Source of the DNA: Alistipes sp. Zagget8
GTDB lineage: Bacteria > Bacteroidota > Bacteroidia > Bacteroidales > Rikenellaceae
Reading direction: 5' to 3'
Assembly: GCA_001941065.1 (NCBI GenBank)
Contig: MSHJ01000010.1
Location: 1-64,000, forward strand
Length of the DNA: 64,000 bases
Both the position numbers and the translations under genes were made by a program. Below are positions 53,481 through 62,901 of the stretch, piece by piece; the first letter of the stretch is position 1, and every line of letters starts with the position of its first letter. Below the pieces are notes generated by a model. It worked only from the letters and a program-made list of their open reading frames with translations, made no database searches and was not told the DNA's origin.

Positions 53481-56447
53481 ATGCCTATGAAATCTTTAGA
53501 CCTTATTATGCGACACTTTATGTACGCATTAGGGATGGTATTGATTCCGTTCTTCTGCAATGCCCAAAGCAGCAGTTATCCCGTTAATGTTTCATATAAT
53601 AACATGGGTGTCCCGGCACCGGAAACATGGATGTTTATGAAATATGGAGCCCAAAAACCGAACTTGTATACAGGAACGGTCAATGCCAATATTCCGATTT
53701 ATAATTACAAAGACAAGGATTTTGAGATTCCACTGGAGTTGATGTATGCTTCGAATGGCTACATCCCGAATACGCAAGCAGGTTCCGCAGGCTTAGGTTG
53801 GATATTGAACACCGGCGGATGTATAACAAGAAAGGTCAATGGTGTTAAGGATGAAGAAGGAGAGGGATATCTTCAATATGCCACTGGCAATCCCCCACAA
53901 CAGGGGAATTACTTTTTATCCAATGTATATTGGGATGTTAATCAAAATATCAAGTATCCCTATTTCAAAACTGCGTCTGGACGATATTGGAGCGAAACGA
54001 CCCCGGACATTTTCACTTTTAACTTCTGCGGACATTCGGGGTCATTTATTTTATCACCGACGGGTGTCAGAGTTTATAATACAACACAACCGTCGGGAGA
54101 ATACAAGGTGGATCTTTCTCAACTTCGAAACAAGACAATTAAAATAACTACCGGGGACGGCTATGAATACTTATTCATAATGGATGAGGGTAATACGATA
54201 AATACGAACATGTCTGGCGGGGGATCTGTCGAATTAGGAAACAAATGGAACCTGGAAAAAATCACAGCACCCAACGGGCGAACTGTTGAATTTGAATATA
54301 TTATCGAATTATATGAAAACAGACGACCGGCCGGGCTGACTGCAACTTTTTACCAAGACGACAGAAGTTTATTCTGGACAGTGCAAAACGGACAATTTAA
54401 AGAGATCCGCACACCGTCAAAGACCAATTTCTTCCCATACCGGTTAAAAACCCGGGGGACAGTAAGTCTGGTAAAATGCGTTATTATCGACGATAAAGTA
54501 CGCATCGAGTGTGAATATAGCCCTCGGGAACATAGCGAACGGTGGCGGGCTCCTTATTCCGGACTGGACGGAATTGATCCCGCAGATATGAAAAGCACGC
54601 AAAAATTGGATGCTATTTCCGTTTGGGAAATGGATGGTTCGAAATACAAAACACTGCTAAAAGAATGCAAATTAAACTATAAATATGGCCCTATTCCGGG
54701 AAATCCGGTTATGATGCTAAAAGAAGTAAGTCTTTCGGGAGTAGGCAGCTATCTGATGGAATATTATGACAGTGACACCAGTTTCCCATACCATACTTCG
54801 ACTGCAATCGACCATTGGGGTTACTACAATGGAAAAGAGGGCTACGAACCACAGCTTGCAATCCCGGACCCCTATTTTAATAGAGATCACTACCCTTGTT
54901 TCCAATCTACGAGCCGAGATCCCAACAGTAATTATGCAATAAAAGGGATGCTTCAGAAGATAATATATCCAACAAAAGGTTACTCCCTGTTTAGCTATCA
55001 AAGCCACGATTTCTCACAAGCGATGGATCATTATTACCTCCGCGAAAATTTCTCATCATCGGCTTATAAGATCGACGCCAGCACTTGGCGCGCCGGAGGT
55101 ATGAGAATATGGAAAATAGAGGACTATAATCAGGATAATACATTGGCAAAACAAGTTGAGTATCGCTACAAATTATCGTCGAAAAGTTCAGGCATATTGA
55201 CGATTCTGCCTAAATATATGTACCAGTATTACATACTGACATCTACCAGTATAGATGTAGAAAAAGTTATCGGAGTCATTGAATTGATGGAACCAAATGT
55301 GGATGAACTGATCAGTAGCAGCACAAAGGGGAATCACATTGAATACTGCGAGGTGGAAGAGGTAAATAGTGACGGTTCTTACACCTTGTACAGCTACACT
55401 TCACAGACTGATTATCCGGATGAAGAGGTGTCTGGTGCAACGCTATGGGATGTTGACTTGCAAGCAGCCCTGCCGATATCAATGGAAGGACAGCGCGGAA
55501 AACCATTTACGACCGTTGTTGTCAACGCCCAAGGGGATGTTGTGAAAAGAATAGACAATGAATACGATACATCGAAAGAACTGAATCGGGTCTTCGAAGC
55601 GAAACTGGCTCCCGTAGGTGTTTATGAACATGCTATTATCACTGAAAACTATCCACTCAAAAGTGTGACGACCACGACTCGTTTAAAAAACGGTGTATTG
55701 AAATCTCAGGTCGATTATGAATACAATAAGCGAAATCAAATCGCAACAACAACAACGATAGACAGTAATAGCGACACAATAAGAGTCCGAAAAAATTATG
55801 CTTATGAAATACCGTCCGGCTCCATAGCCGATTTGGTATTGAGAAAAAATCTACTCTCTCTACCTTGGAAAAGCCTGAAGACGGTTCAAGGAAATGGGAA
55901 TCAGGAAAACATTGTCGATGCTACACTATATTCATACAAACAGTCTTCAGGATATGTTCTCCCCGCATCCGTGGCCACAGCCGGTAATTTACCAGTGTCG
56001 GTAACAACAGAACCCAATTACATTAGGGATATATCATATGACCGATATGATTCGCATGGAAACCTCGTGCAGTCTACCGACAAGTCGGGTCTGACAACCA
56101 GCTATATCTGGGGATATGGAGGTTTGTATCTCGTAGCAAAGATTGATAATTGCACCTTTGACAGGGTGATGCAAATTTCCGGATTAAGTACGCTGGGGGC
56201 TACTCCGTTAACAGGCAATCTGCCCGAAACGGCCCGAAACAAACTATATGACATCAATACGATGACTGAAAATAATTACCAGATTACAGTCTATGAGCGT
56301 ATCCCATTCGTCGGAATCTCTCGAATTACAGATACCTCCGGCCGGTCTATATATTACGAATATAACGACGACTGGAAACTGTGCGCGATCCGTGATCATG
56401 ATGGTAACCTGCTTCAGGAATATAAATACAATGTAATCTCACAGTAA
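53481..56447 (+). CDS. Secreted Rhs-type protein, N-terminal partner
   Basis: 988 residues; signal peptide ending near CNAQ (about residue 29; a second ATG at 53487 is possible). It starts with SSSYPVNVSYNNMGVPAPETWMFMKYGAQKPNLYTGTVNANIPIYNYKDKDFEIPLELMYASNGY, the N-terminal module of Bacteroidetes Rhs proteins that precedes the YD-repeat shell. YD-like repeats appear towards the end (YDRYDSHGNLVQSTDKSGLTTSYIWGYGG; YYEYNDDWKLCAIRDHDGNLLQEYKYN). There is no core domain or toxin tip. The second Rhs gene starts 11 bp later, so the two probably assemble together or act as a split shell. Confidence 0.85.
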   Translation: MPMKSLDLIMRHFMYALGMVLIPFFCNAQSSSYPVNVSYNNMGVPAPETWMFMKYGAQKPNLYTGTVNANIPIYNYKDKDFEIPLELMYASNGYIPNTQAGSAGLGWILNTGGCITRKVNGVKDEEGEGYLQYATGNPPQQGNYFLSNVYWDVNQNIKYPYFKTASGRYWSETTPDIFTFNFCGHSGSFILSPTGVRVYNTTQPSGEYKVDLSQLRNKTIKITTGDGYEYLFIMDEGNTINTNMSGGGSVELGNKWNLEKITAPNGRTVEFEYIIELYENRRPAGLTATFYQDDRSLFWTVQNGQFKEIRTPSKTNFFPYRLKTRGTVSLVKCVIIDDKVRIECEYSPREHSERWRAPYSGLDGIDPADMKSTQKLDAISVWEMDGSKYKTLLKECKLNYKYGPIPGNPVMMLKEVSLSGVGSYLMEYYDSDTSFPYHTSTAIDHWGYYNGKEGYEPQLAIPDPYFNRDHYPCFQSTSRDPNSNYAIKGMLQKIIYPTKGYSLFSYQSHDFSQAMDHYYLRENFSSSAYKIDASTWRAGGMRIWKIEDYNQDNTLAKQVEYRYKLSSKSSGILTILPKYMYQYYILTSTSIDVEKVIGVIELMEPNVDELISSSTKGNHIEYCEVEEVNSDGSYTLYSYTSQTDYPDEEVSGATLWDVDLQAALPISMEGQRGKPFTTVVVNAQGDVVKRIDNEYDTSKELNRVFEAKLAPVGVYEHAIITENYPLKSVTTTTRLKNGVLKSQVDYEYNKRNQIATTTTIDSNSDTIRVRKNYAYEIPSGSIADLVLRKNLLSLPWKSLKTVQGNGNQENIVDATLYSYKQSSGYVLPASVATAGNLPVSVTTEPNYIRDISYDRYDSHGNLVQSTDKSGLTTSYIWGYGGLYLVAKIDNCTFDRVMQISGLSTLGATPLTGNLPETARNKLYDINTMTENNYQITVYERIPFVGISRITDTSGRSIYYEYNDDWKLCAIRDHDGNLLQEYKYNVISQ

Positions 56448-56458
56448 AATCTACAATC

Positions 56459-59400
56459 ATGAAAAAGATAATATTCTTTATATTATTGTTTCTCTGTGGG
56501 GTCTTATCCCTCTACGGAACAAACCGGGTCGTAATCTCTGAAATAATGTATGATACACCCTTGAATGAACGAATAGCGCAGGGTATTCCCTATAGCAATG
56601 GGGAGTATATTGAGTTATATAATTTTGAAAAGACTCCTGTTAATTTGACAAGCTGGAAATTAACAGGGGGTGGAGTGACTGAAATCTACAACTTCCCTGC
56701 AGGCACTATTATCGGAGCCGAAAGTTTTATTCTCGTTGCATATCAATATAATAACAGCAAGTTTGAGTTAGAAGAATTATATCCGGGAGTAAAATCATAT
56801 CCGAAATATAATTCCCCTCTGTATCAGCGGAAAATTATTCTGAGTAATTCCGGAGAGACGGTAAGTCTTATTGATAATACAGGAAAAGTAGTTGACCATG
56901 TCGCATACGACGGGACATCCAACAAAACGAAGCCGGATCGCCTGAGTGCAGATAATGAAGACGGTATTGAGGGATGGGCATGTAAATCGCTACAGCGGAG
57001 TAAGGTTCAGTATGACAATTTAGGACGCGCTGTTTTTGACCCAAGCCATTGGTGTGCTTTTGGAGTCATCCCGTATCACCATTTTATGGAACTATTACCT
57101 GATTTAGGAAGTTTGAATTTAAGTGATAAAAATTACATTCACACGCGCACTTTTACAGGAGAAGACGGAACTTCATATTATGATCAAGTCAATTATTACG
57201 ATGGCCTGGGCTATCTTGAACAAACTGTAGACTGTAAGGCGGCAGATCCTCAGAAAGACCTTGTTTCCTTCGTAGAATATGATGAAGTAAGACGAGAAAT
57301 TAAGCAATGGCTGCCAGTTCCGATAACAAATAATGACGGAGCTTATAATCCATCCTCAGCAGTCAAGAGCGCAGCCATTTCTGATTACTATTCTGATTCT
57401 GCACCGTACTCAGAAACAAGGTATGAATCGTTGGCATCAAATCAGGTAGACAAGAGTTTCCAACCCGGGGAAATATTCCATCAAAAGGCAAATGAAAAAT
57501 CCCTCAATTATGAGTATGATGTTAACTCGGAAAATGAAGTTCTAAGTTTTGCGGTCGGGCAGTCCGGTCTGGAGCTAAAGGGATATTACCCCAAACATAC
57601 ATTGGCCAAAGATACGACGATCGACGAAGATGGTCGGGAGATATGCGTATTCACAGATTTACAAGACCGGATCATTCTCTCACGAACAATTATCGGAAAT
57701 GAGTCTGCTGATACATATTATGTATACGATATATGCGGTCGGCAAGTATTAGTGATTACTCCTGAAGGAACCCTCCAACTTAAATCCGGTGGATCGAACT
57801 GGCCATTTTACGACAGCCTCATTAAGCAATATTGCTATTATTATCAATATGATGGACAAGGTAATATAGCAGAAAAGCGTCAGCCTAGCCGGGAGCCGGA
57901 GTTATTTATTTACGATGCCGCCAATCGATTGACCGCATACCGCGATGGGAATAGTAATCTCAATGAAAAACAGGATTCATCGATAGACGGCATTGGAGAA
58001 AATGACGGGTATCGGTGGACTCATTATGAATACGACGAATTCGGTAGACTCGTAAAAGAAGAATCGAGGGCAGAATCTATAATGCATCCAATAGAGCCCG
58101 ATTCCAAAGCACATGCAGAATATAGATATGGAGGAGCCACGTATGCGCAAGGCGATGATCCGAATCAAAAGACGCCTTTTGCTATTCCGGCATACCTTGC
58201 ATTTGCAGCAGTCAATGATGTGGTTAAAAACGCAGACGTAAGCAACCGCAATACCGGCTTGAAGATTTATGAAAAACTGGCCGTAATAGACTCGGCCTAT
58301 AAATCGGGAATAAATAGCTATATCGAACGGGCTTTCTATTACGATAACAAGAACCGGGTTATTCAGACTGTGGAAAAGAATCATTTGGGAGGAATAAACA
58401 GATTCAGTTGTAAGTACGATTTTACCGGGAACATTATAACAAGTGTAGAATCGATTCAACCAGGGCCAACAGATGCTCGAACGGAAATGAAAATTCTTTA
58501 CTCTTATGATCTCAGAGGCCGTCAACTATCTGAAAAGACCTATGTCGACAACGTTATGATGGCTCAGTTGAGCTATGAGTATGATGATCTGGGACGTTTG
58601 CGCTCCAAAATATCTGGGACAGGCGTAAATGCCATTGACGAAACATTGACCTACAACATTCATGGCTGGAGGACATCCCAGCATGTGACAAGAGGTGCAG
58701 ATACTCTTCTAACGACAAATTTATACTATTACACCTCAAAACAGGTCGAATTCACCCCCAGCTATACAGGAAATATTACCACATGGGAATGGCAGCACAA
58801 AGGTGTCGACGTCCCGGATTATCCGGTTAACAGCTATGAGCTCTTCTATGATAAGTTGGGGCGATTATCTGATTCGAGGCTTTATGAAGATGATTTCTTG
58901 ACAAATGCCTATCTGGAATGCCCGATACGATACGATCTAAACAGTAATCCGGAAGGACTGGTTCGAGGCACATCCGATGGAACCTTTATTAATTATTCAT
59001 ATAAATATACCGGTAATCAGCTAACAACGCTGACCGACATGGGGGACCAAAAATCCTATGATTATTCTTATGATGTAAATGGAAATATGACCCACGACGG
59101 TCCTAATAATCTCGATCTGAAATATAACTATATGAATCTGGTGGAAAATGTCAAATCCGAAGATGGAATTCTGGCGAATTATTTCTACCTTTCGGATGGT
59201 ACGAAACTTTCGGCGATGGATGCCGACGGTAACGGGCTGGTTTATTCAGGTTCTTTGGTGTATAGGAAGCAAAACGACACTCTTTCTCTGGAAAGCGCAG
59301 CATTCAGCGCCGGGCGTTTCATTGCGACGACCGCAGGTATTGAAACCCGTTATTTCATTACAGATCATCTGGGCAGCGTACGCGTTATTGTCAATCACCA

Positions 59401-60307
59401 AGGCGAGGTTATCGAGCGCAACGACTACTACCCTTTCGGCATGCGCTGGGAAGATGGGGCACAACTTACGGATAACCGCTATCTTTTTAACGGAAAGGAA
59501 ACTCAGGAGTTTGTCAATGTACCGTATTCGGATTATGGGGCAAGAATGCTCGATTCGAAATATCGCCTTGGATGGCTTGGGCAAGATGTGTTGGCAGAAA
59601 AGAATTCTTCAATTGGCTCATATGTATTCTGCGCAAACAATCCAATTCGCTTAATTGATAATAACGGAAAAGACTGGTATTCTTACGAGGAAGAATACCA
59701 GGACAAGAACGGCGAAACAAAAACTCGGACTCGATACAAATATATCAGGGAGCGATTGTCGGAGAACGAAATGCAAGAAAAGGGATTAAAGTATAAGGGG
59801 AGAACATATGATGATAGGAATGGTACTTATTATAGTTTGGGTGGTGCTATAGCAACATATGACCCAAGTAAGGCATTAGACATCGTCGGCCTACAGGCAA
59901 TAAAAAACGCTGATGCAAATATGGAAACTGCAATTGGCCTGTCCAAATCTGCCGGTGATTTTTGGGATAATTACAACTCCATAATTGGACTTGGGAGTGA
60001 TCTAGCATCAGTAGCTGGTACTTTTATGAATGCGTCACAGAATTTTAGAGGTGCTATCGGATCCATTGGTGGTATAATGGCAGGCATTAATCTGATGGGG
60101 GCTTACAACACATATCAAAATGGGAAAAAAGGTTTAGCATTTGCAGATGCAACTGCTGCGGTTGTCTCGCTTATGAGTTATCCTGGTGCTATAGTCTCAA
60201 TATACTATACCGGAGGGAAGAAAATTATTGAAAAAGAAATAGAATTGGAGGGGATTTTACGAGCACGAATGCATGGACTACGAAAACTTGGTCCAGGATA
60301 TTGGTAA
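56459..60307 (+). CDS. Secreted LTD-DUF6443-Rhs polymorphic toxin with a glycine-rich C-terminal tip
   Basis: 1282 residues. Signal peptide (1-20); lamin-tail domain at about 22-140 (ISEIMYDTP..., GEYIELYNFEKTPVNLTSWKLTGGG); a DUF6443-like segment near 228-285 (YIHTRTFTGEDGTSYYDQVNYYDGLGYLEQTV); YD repeats to about 960; Rhs core at 960-1070 (YFITDHLGSVRVIVNHQGEVIERNDYYPFG, NRYLFNGKE, YDYGARMLDSK-like, NNPIRLIDNNGKDW). The last about 200 residues are unique and contain hydrophobic Gly/Ala-rich helices (LGSDLASVAGTFMNAS, IGSIGGIMAGINLMGAY, FADATAAVVSLMSYPGAIVSIYY), which suggests a membrane-active toxin. A small membrane protein gene follows 31 bp later. Confidence 0.87.
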   Translation: MKKIIFFILLFLCGVLSLYGTNRVVISEIMYDTPLNERIAQGIPYSNGEYIELYNFEKTPVNLTSWKLTGGGVTEIYNFPAGTIIGAESFILVAYQYNNSKFELEELYPGVKSYPKYNSPLYQRKIILSNSGETVSLIDNTGKVVDHVAYDGTSNKTKPDRLSADNEDGIEGWACKSLQRSKVQYDNLGRAVFDPSHWCAFGVIPYHHFMELLPDLGSLNLSDKNYIHTRTFTGEDGTSYYDQVNYYDGLGYLEQTVDCKAADPQKDLVSFVEYDEVRREIKQWLPVPITNNDGAYNPSSAVKSAAISDYYSDSAPYSETRYESLASNQVDKSFQPGEIFHQKANEKSLNYEYDVNSENEVLSFAVGQSGLELKGYYPKHTLAKDTTIDEDGREICVFTDLQDRIILSRTIIGNESADTYYVYDICGRQVLVITPEGTLQLKSGGSNWPFYDSLIKQYCYYYQYDGQGNIAEKRQPSREPELFIYDAANRLTAYRDGNSNLNEKQDSSIDGIGENDGYRWTHYEYDEFGRLVKEESRAESIMHPIEPDSKAHAEYRYGGATYAQGDDPNQKTPFAIPAYLAFAAVNDVVKNADVSNRNTGLKIYEKLAVIDSAYKSGINSYIERAFYYDNKNRVIQTVEKNHLGGINRFSCKYDFTGNIITSVESIQPGPTDARTEMKILYSYDLRGRQLSEKTYVDNVMMAQLSYEYDDLGRLRSKISGTGVNAIDETLTYNIHGWRTSQHVTRGADTLLTTNLYYYTSKQVEFTPSYTGNITTWEWQHKGVDVPDYPVNSYELFYDKLGRLSDSRLYEDDFLTNAYLECPIRYDLNSNPEGLVRGTSDGTFINYSYKYTGNQLTTLTDMGDQKSYDYSYDVNGNMTHDGPNNLDLKYNYMNLVENVKSEDGILANYFYLSDGTKLSAMDADGNGLVYSGSLVYRKQNDTLSLESAAFSAGRFIATTAGIETRYFITDHLGSVRVIVNHQGEVIERNDYYPFGMRWEDGAQLTDNRYLFNGKETQEFVNVPYSDYGARMLDSKYRLGWLGQDVLAEKNSSIGSYVFCANNPIRLIDNNGKDWYSYEEEYQDKNGETKTRTRYKYIRERLSENEMQEKGLKYKGRTYDDRNGTYYSLGGAIATYDPSKALDIVGLQAIKNADANMETAIGLSKSAGDFWDNYNSIIGLGSDLASVAGTFMNASQNFRGAIGSIGGIMAGINLMGAYNTYQNGKKGLAFADATAAVVSLMSYPGAIVSIYYTGGKKIIEKEIELEGILRARMHGLRKLGPGYW

Positions 60308-60338
60308 TCATCTAATTTTTAAGAAAAAACTTTTTACT

Positions 60339-60680
60339 ATGATTAACCCAATTAATTATTTATTTTACAAAATATATAAAGTTCTGTTTTTCATTAACGG
60401 AGGAATAGTACCTGTTCAACAAAGTGGGGCTACTGCTCTTTTTCCGCTATTAAACTTTTGGACTATTTGGATATTAGTAACCGGTGAACTTACAACAGTT
60501 ATTATGGTTGTTAGTTTGATCTTCATGCTTCCGCTCTCAATATTTTATGCCGCTAGTGAAAAACAAATTATAATCAAATACGAGAAAGAGTCGGAAAAAT
60601 CCCGTATAATTGGAAATTGGGTAGTTGCGCTGTACATCATAATAACCATAGGGGCTTTTTTTGTAGTTGCATTTAGTTAA
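60339..60680 (+). CDS. Three-helix membrane protein 1, candidate immunity protein
   Basis: 113 residues from the ATG at 60339 (MINPINYLFYKIYKVLFFINGG). Helices at about 26-46, 50-70 and 91-111. It is paralogous to the proteins at 60924 and 61513: same MINPIxYLxYKxYK start and YEKESEKS before the third helix. It directly follows the toxin-tip gene, the usual place of an immunity gene; a membrane immunity protein would suit a pore-forming tip. This is inference from context. Confidence 0.65.
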   Translation: MINPINYLFYKIYKVLFFINGGIVPVQQSGATALFPLLNFWTIWILVTGELTTVIMVVSLIFMLPLSIFYAASEKQIIIKYEKESEKSRIIGNWVVALYIIITIGAFFVVAFS

Positions 60681-60712
60681 TAAGGTTATAAATCCCATGA
60701 CAAAGTGAAAAT

Positions 60713-60907
60713 ACCGATGCTATTTGAAATGTTGTCTCTATGATGGGTGGGAAGGGTGCTGCTGTTTAATTAGGTTATCATACCGTTGGTAAACCAGCAT
60801 ACAGGGAAGGTGAAAAATTTGTTAATTTTGTAGATGGGATACTTCAAGCATTAAATAACAGGATATACTCGATTCGAGACCATTATGTGCGGATGGCCAG
60901 TTTTTAA
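60713..60907 (+). pseudogene. Remnant of a displaced Rhs toxin tip, copy 1
   Basis: A frame with ENTDAI, TGA, NVVSMMGGKGAAV, TAA, LGYHTVGKPAYREGEKF and on, ending NNRIYSIRDHYVRMASF at 60907. It has no start and two stops. The last 100 bp recur before the third membrane gene. It lies directly in front of membrane protein 2, as an old toxin end would lie before its immunity gene. Confidence 0.6.
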
Positions 60908-60923
60908 CTAAAAAACAACGAAA

Positions 60924-61268
60924 ATGATCAATCCTATAGATTACTTGTATTACAAAGTATATAAAGGAATATCTTATCTGAATGGTGGAGGCTATCCCAT
61001 AACTCAGGTTGGGGCGACCGGTCTCATTTTGATAGCGAATTATATGACTATCAGCTATTTGATATTGGGTAGATTCCCGGATTATTTTATGGGAATAAGC
61101 GGATTATTTCTAATCGCGTTTTGTATAATCTATTTTTCTGTCAGAGAAAAAAAGATTTTGGCTAAATATGAACAAGAGTCAGAAAAATCTCAAAAGATTG
61201 GGAATTGGATTGTAATCTGTTATATTATTTTTACATGTCTATCTTTTTATTTCGTTCTAGCACCTTAA
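60924..61268 (+). CDS. Three-helix membrane protein 2, candidate orphan immunity protein
   Basis: 114 residues: MINPIDYLYYKVYKGISYLNGGGYPITQ, then helices GATGLILIANYMTISYLILG, YFMGISGLFLIAFCIIYF and GNWIVICYIIFTCLSFYFVL, with KYEQESEKS between the second and third. Intact, with its own terminator. Its toxin partner is only a remnant (60713-60907), so it would be an orphan immunity gene protecting against sister strains. Confidence 0.65.
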   Translation: MINPIDYLYYKVYKGISYLNGGGYPITQVGATGLILIANYMTISYLILGRFPDYFMGISGLFLIAFCIIYFSVREKKILAKYEQESEKSQKIGNWIVICYIIFTCLSFYFVLAP

Positions 61269-61270
61269 TT

Positions 61271-61305
61271 GAGAAATCCAGCTATGTAAAATAGCTGGAT
61301 TTCTC
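61271..61305 (+). terminator. Terminator of membrane protein gene 2
   Basis: GAGAAATCCAGCTA / TAGCTGGATTTCTC, 14-bp perfect stem with a 7-nt loop. Confidence 0.8.
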
Positions 61306-61381
61306 TAATTTAGCTTAGTCCTGGTAAATTGTTCCAATCCTTCTGATGGCGTAAATATATGATTGGATTTCGATAGCAACA

Positions 61382-61500
61382 AACTCAGCATACAAGGAAG
61401 CTGAAAAATTTGTTATCTTGTAGATATGCCCCTCAAGCGATAGATAACAGGATATACTCGATTCGAGACCATTATGTGCAGATGGTCAGTTTTTCAAATA
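61382..61500 (+). pseudogene. Remnant of a displaced Rhs toxin tip, copy 2
   Basis: DNA similar to 60787-60905 (GCATACAAGGAAGCTGAAAA, AACAGGATATACTCGATTCG, ATTATGTGCAGATGGTCAG) but with frameshifts and stops. It precedes membrane protein 3 in the same way that copy 1 precedes protein 2. Confidence 0.65.
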
Positions 61501-61512
61501 AAAACAACGAAA

Positions 61513-61856
61513 ATGATCAATCCTATCGATTATTTGTATTACAAAGTATACAAAGGGATATCTTATATGAATGGTGGAAGCTATCCCATAACTCAGATGG
61601 CAGCAACCTGTTCCCTTCTGATAGCGAATTATATGATAGTTTGTTATTTGATTTTGGGGGAATTTACAGATCGGTTTCTGACGGTAGGCGTATTTCTTCT
61701 GATCGTTTTTAGTTTGATTTATTTCCCAGTCAAAGAAAAAAGAATCTTGGCCAAGTTTGAGCAAGAATCAGAAAGATCCAAAAAACTGGGAATCGGGTTG
61801 TAGTCCTTTACATTATTTTTACATTTCTATCTATTTTTCTGGTTGCACTACTTTGA
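61513..61856 (+). pseudogene. Three-helix membrane protein 3, frameshifted
   Basis: Closely similar to protein 2 for the first 90 codons (MINPIDYLYYKVYKGISYMNGGSYPITQ). A six-A run at 61778-61783 appears to have lost one A, giving LGIGL and a stop at 61801; adding one A restores a third helix (VVVLYIIFTFLSIFLVALL) ending at 61856. A slippage-prone homopolymer raises the possibility of phase variation or a sequencing error. Confidence 0.65.
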
Positions 61857-61865
61857 TCAATAAAA

Positions 61866-61887
61866 AATCCAGCCTTGTGGCTGGATT
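61866..61887 (+). terminator. Terminator of membrane protein gene 3
   Basis: AATCCAGCC / GGCTGGATT with a short loop, similar in sequence to the terminator of gene 2. Confidence 0.75.
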
Positions 61888-61985
61888 CTTTATTCTCCCT
61901 TTTGGAAATACCCAACCTTCTCGACTTTCCCAAACAGATGACGTAATTCCCAAACCTACTCTATAGTGCAGAGACGAATCAACTC

Positions 61986-62357
61986 CTATTTAATTTTTAT
62001 TCGATAATATTTTACATAGATAGACCCAACTTTGCCAACTTGAAAAATTGCACATAGTTCTCTATTTGAAAAGCCGGCAGCCATTAAACAGATCAGATTC
62101 TTTTCTGCTGTAGGCATTTTTCGCCATTTCTTTTTTATCGTCCATTTGATTGGATGATGATTTACTATCCCATATTTGCATAATTGCCTTACATGGGCCA
62201 ATAGTTTGCACCGTCCTTGAAAAGTAACAGGTTCATTTTTATATACATATAATAAGTCAATCCAATCTTTTATATAGCATAATCGATTATGGGCGATTTG
62301 AACAGAATGTCTCCAACTAATGTATAAATAAATGATCCCCAGAGACAGAAAAAACAA
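61986..62357 (-). CDS. Membrane-anchored protein with C-terminal LuxR-type HTH (possibly a truncated regulator)
   Basis: 123 residues. One N-terminal membrane helix (MFFLSLGIIYLYISW), a basic middle part, and near the C-terminus MPTAEKNLICLMAAGFSNRELCAIFQVGKVGSIYVKYYRIKIK. This resembles the LuxR-type HTH at the end of large Bacteroidetes membrane regulators (pattern AEK-x-x-x-L-x-x-x-G-x-SN-x-E). The sensory part expected in such proteins is missing, so it may be a truncated copy. Confidence 0.5.
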   Translation of the reverse strand: MFFLSLGIIYLYISWRHSVQIAHNRLCYIKDWIDLLYVYKNEPVTFQGRCKLLAHVRQLCKYGIVNHHPIKWTIKKKWRKMPTAEKNLICLMAAGFSNRELCAIFQVGKVGSIYVKYYRIKIK

Positions 62358-62429
62358 GACCGGAAAGAATGTAAATCATATTGCACATAATTTGTATTTA
62401 GCAAAAAATATGCACGATATCCTAGTTTG

Positions 62430-62529
62430 CCTAACCATGGTGACCAAACCAAATAACAGCAAGCAAGGAACCGTGCATAATACCCCCTTGCTGTTTATCT
62501 GTTATTTTAAATTTGGTCTTTTGGTTAGG
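62430..62529. repeat. 100-nt long hairpin
   Basis: CCTAACC, GACCAAA, AAATAACAG and CAGCAAG...AGG on the left pair in order with CCTTGCTG, CTGTTATTT, TTTGGTC and GGTTAGG on the right. It could be a small non-autonomous element or a transcribed structure. The rest of 62358-62733 shows no gene. Confidence 0.6.
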
Positions 62530-62733
62530 ATAAACAGGGAAAAGTCACATCTTATTTTATACAATCAATATACGATCTTTTGCGCTACAAACCAAATTTA
62601 TCATAAAAATATCGCACCAATACTATAAATGAATTTTGACTCTACTATGTGATATATTCATGAATGATTTACCAAATCGTTAATTGGCCTATGAGAAGAT
62701 TATATGCAATATTAGAGAACAGAGGCTAAGAAC

Positions 62734-62770
62734 GATGAAACGGAGTGGGATAACCTCACTCCGTTTCATC
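62734..62770. terminator. Perfect hairpin, probable terminator
   Basis: GATGAAACGGAGTG / CACTCCGTTTCATC, 14 bp perfect with a 9-nt loop, downstream of the minus-strand lipoprotein gene. No long T run on either side. Confidence 0.55.
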
Positions 62771-62901
62771 TATAATATCATTATCGAGAAGATCAGATTC
62801 TATTCATCCTATCCATCCGTGGCCAGAATCTCTTGTAGTGATATCGTCCTGTGCATACGATGAACGCTTCATTTTCTTATAAAAACGACTAATTTTAGAT
62901 A

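Noticed and set aside
62332..62628. 98-codon plus-strand frame
   Set aside because: It runs through the long hairpin at 62430-62529 and shows no domain or start signal.
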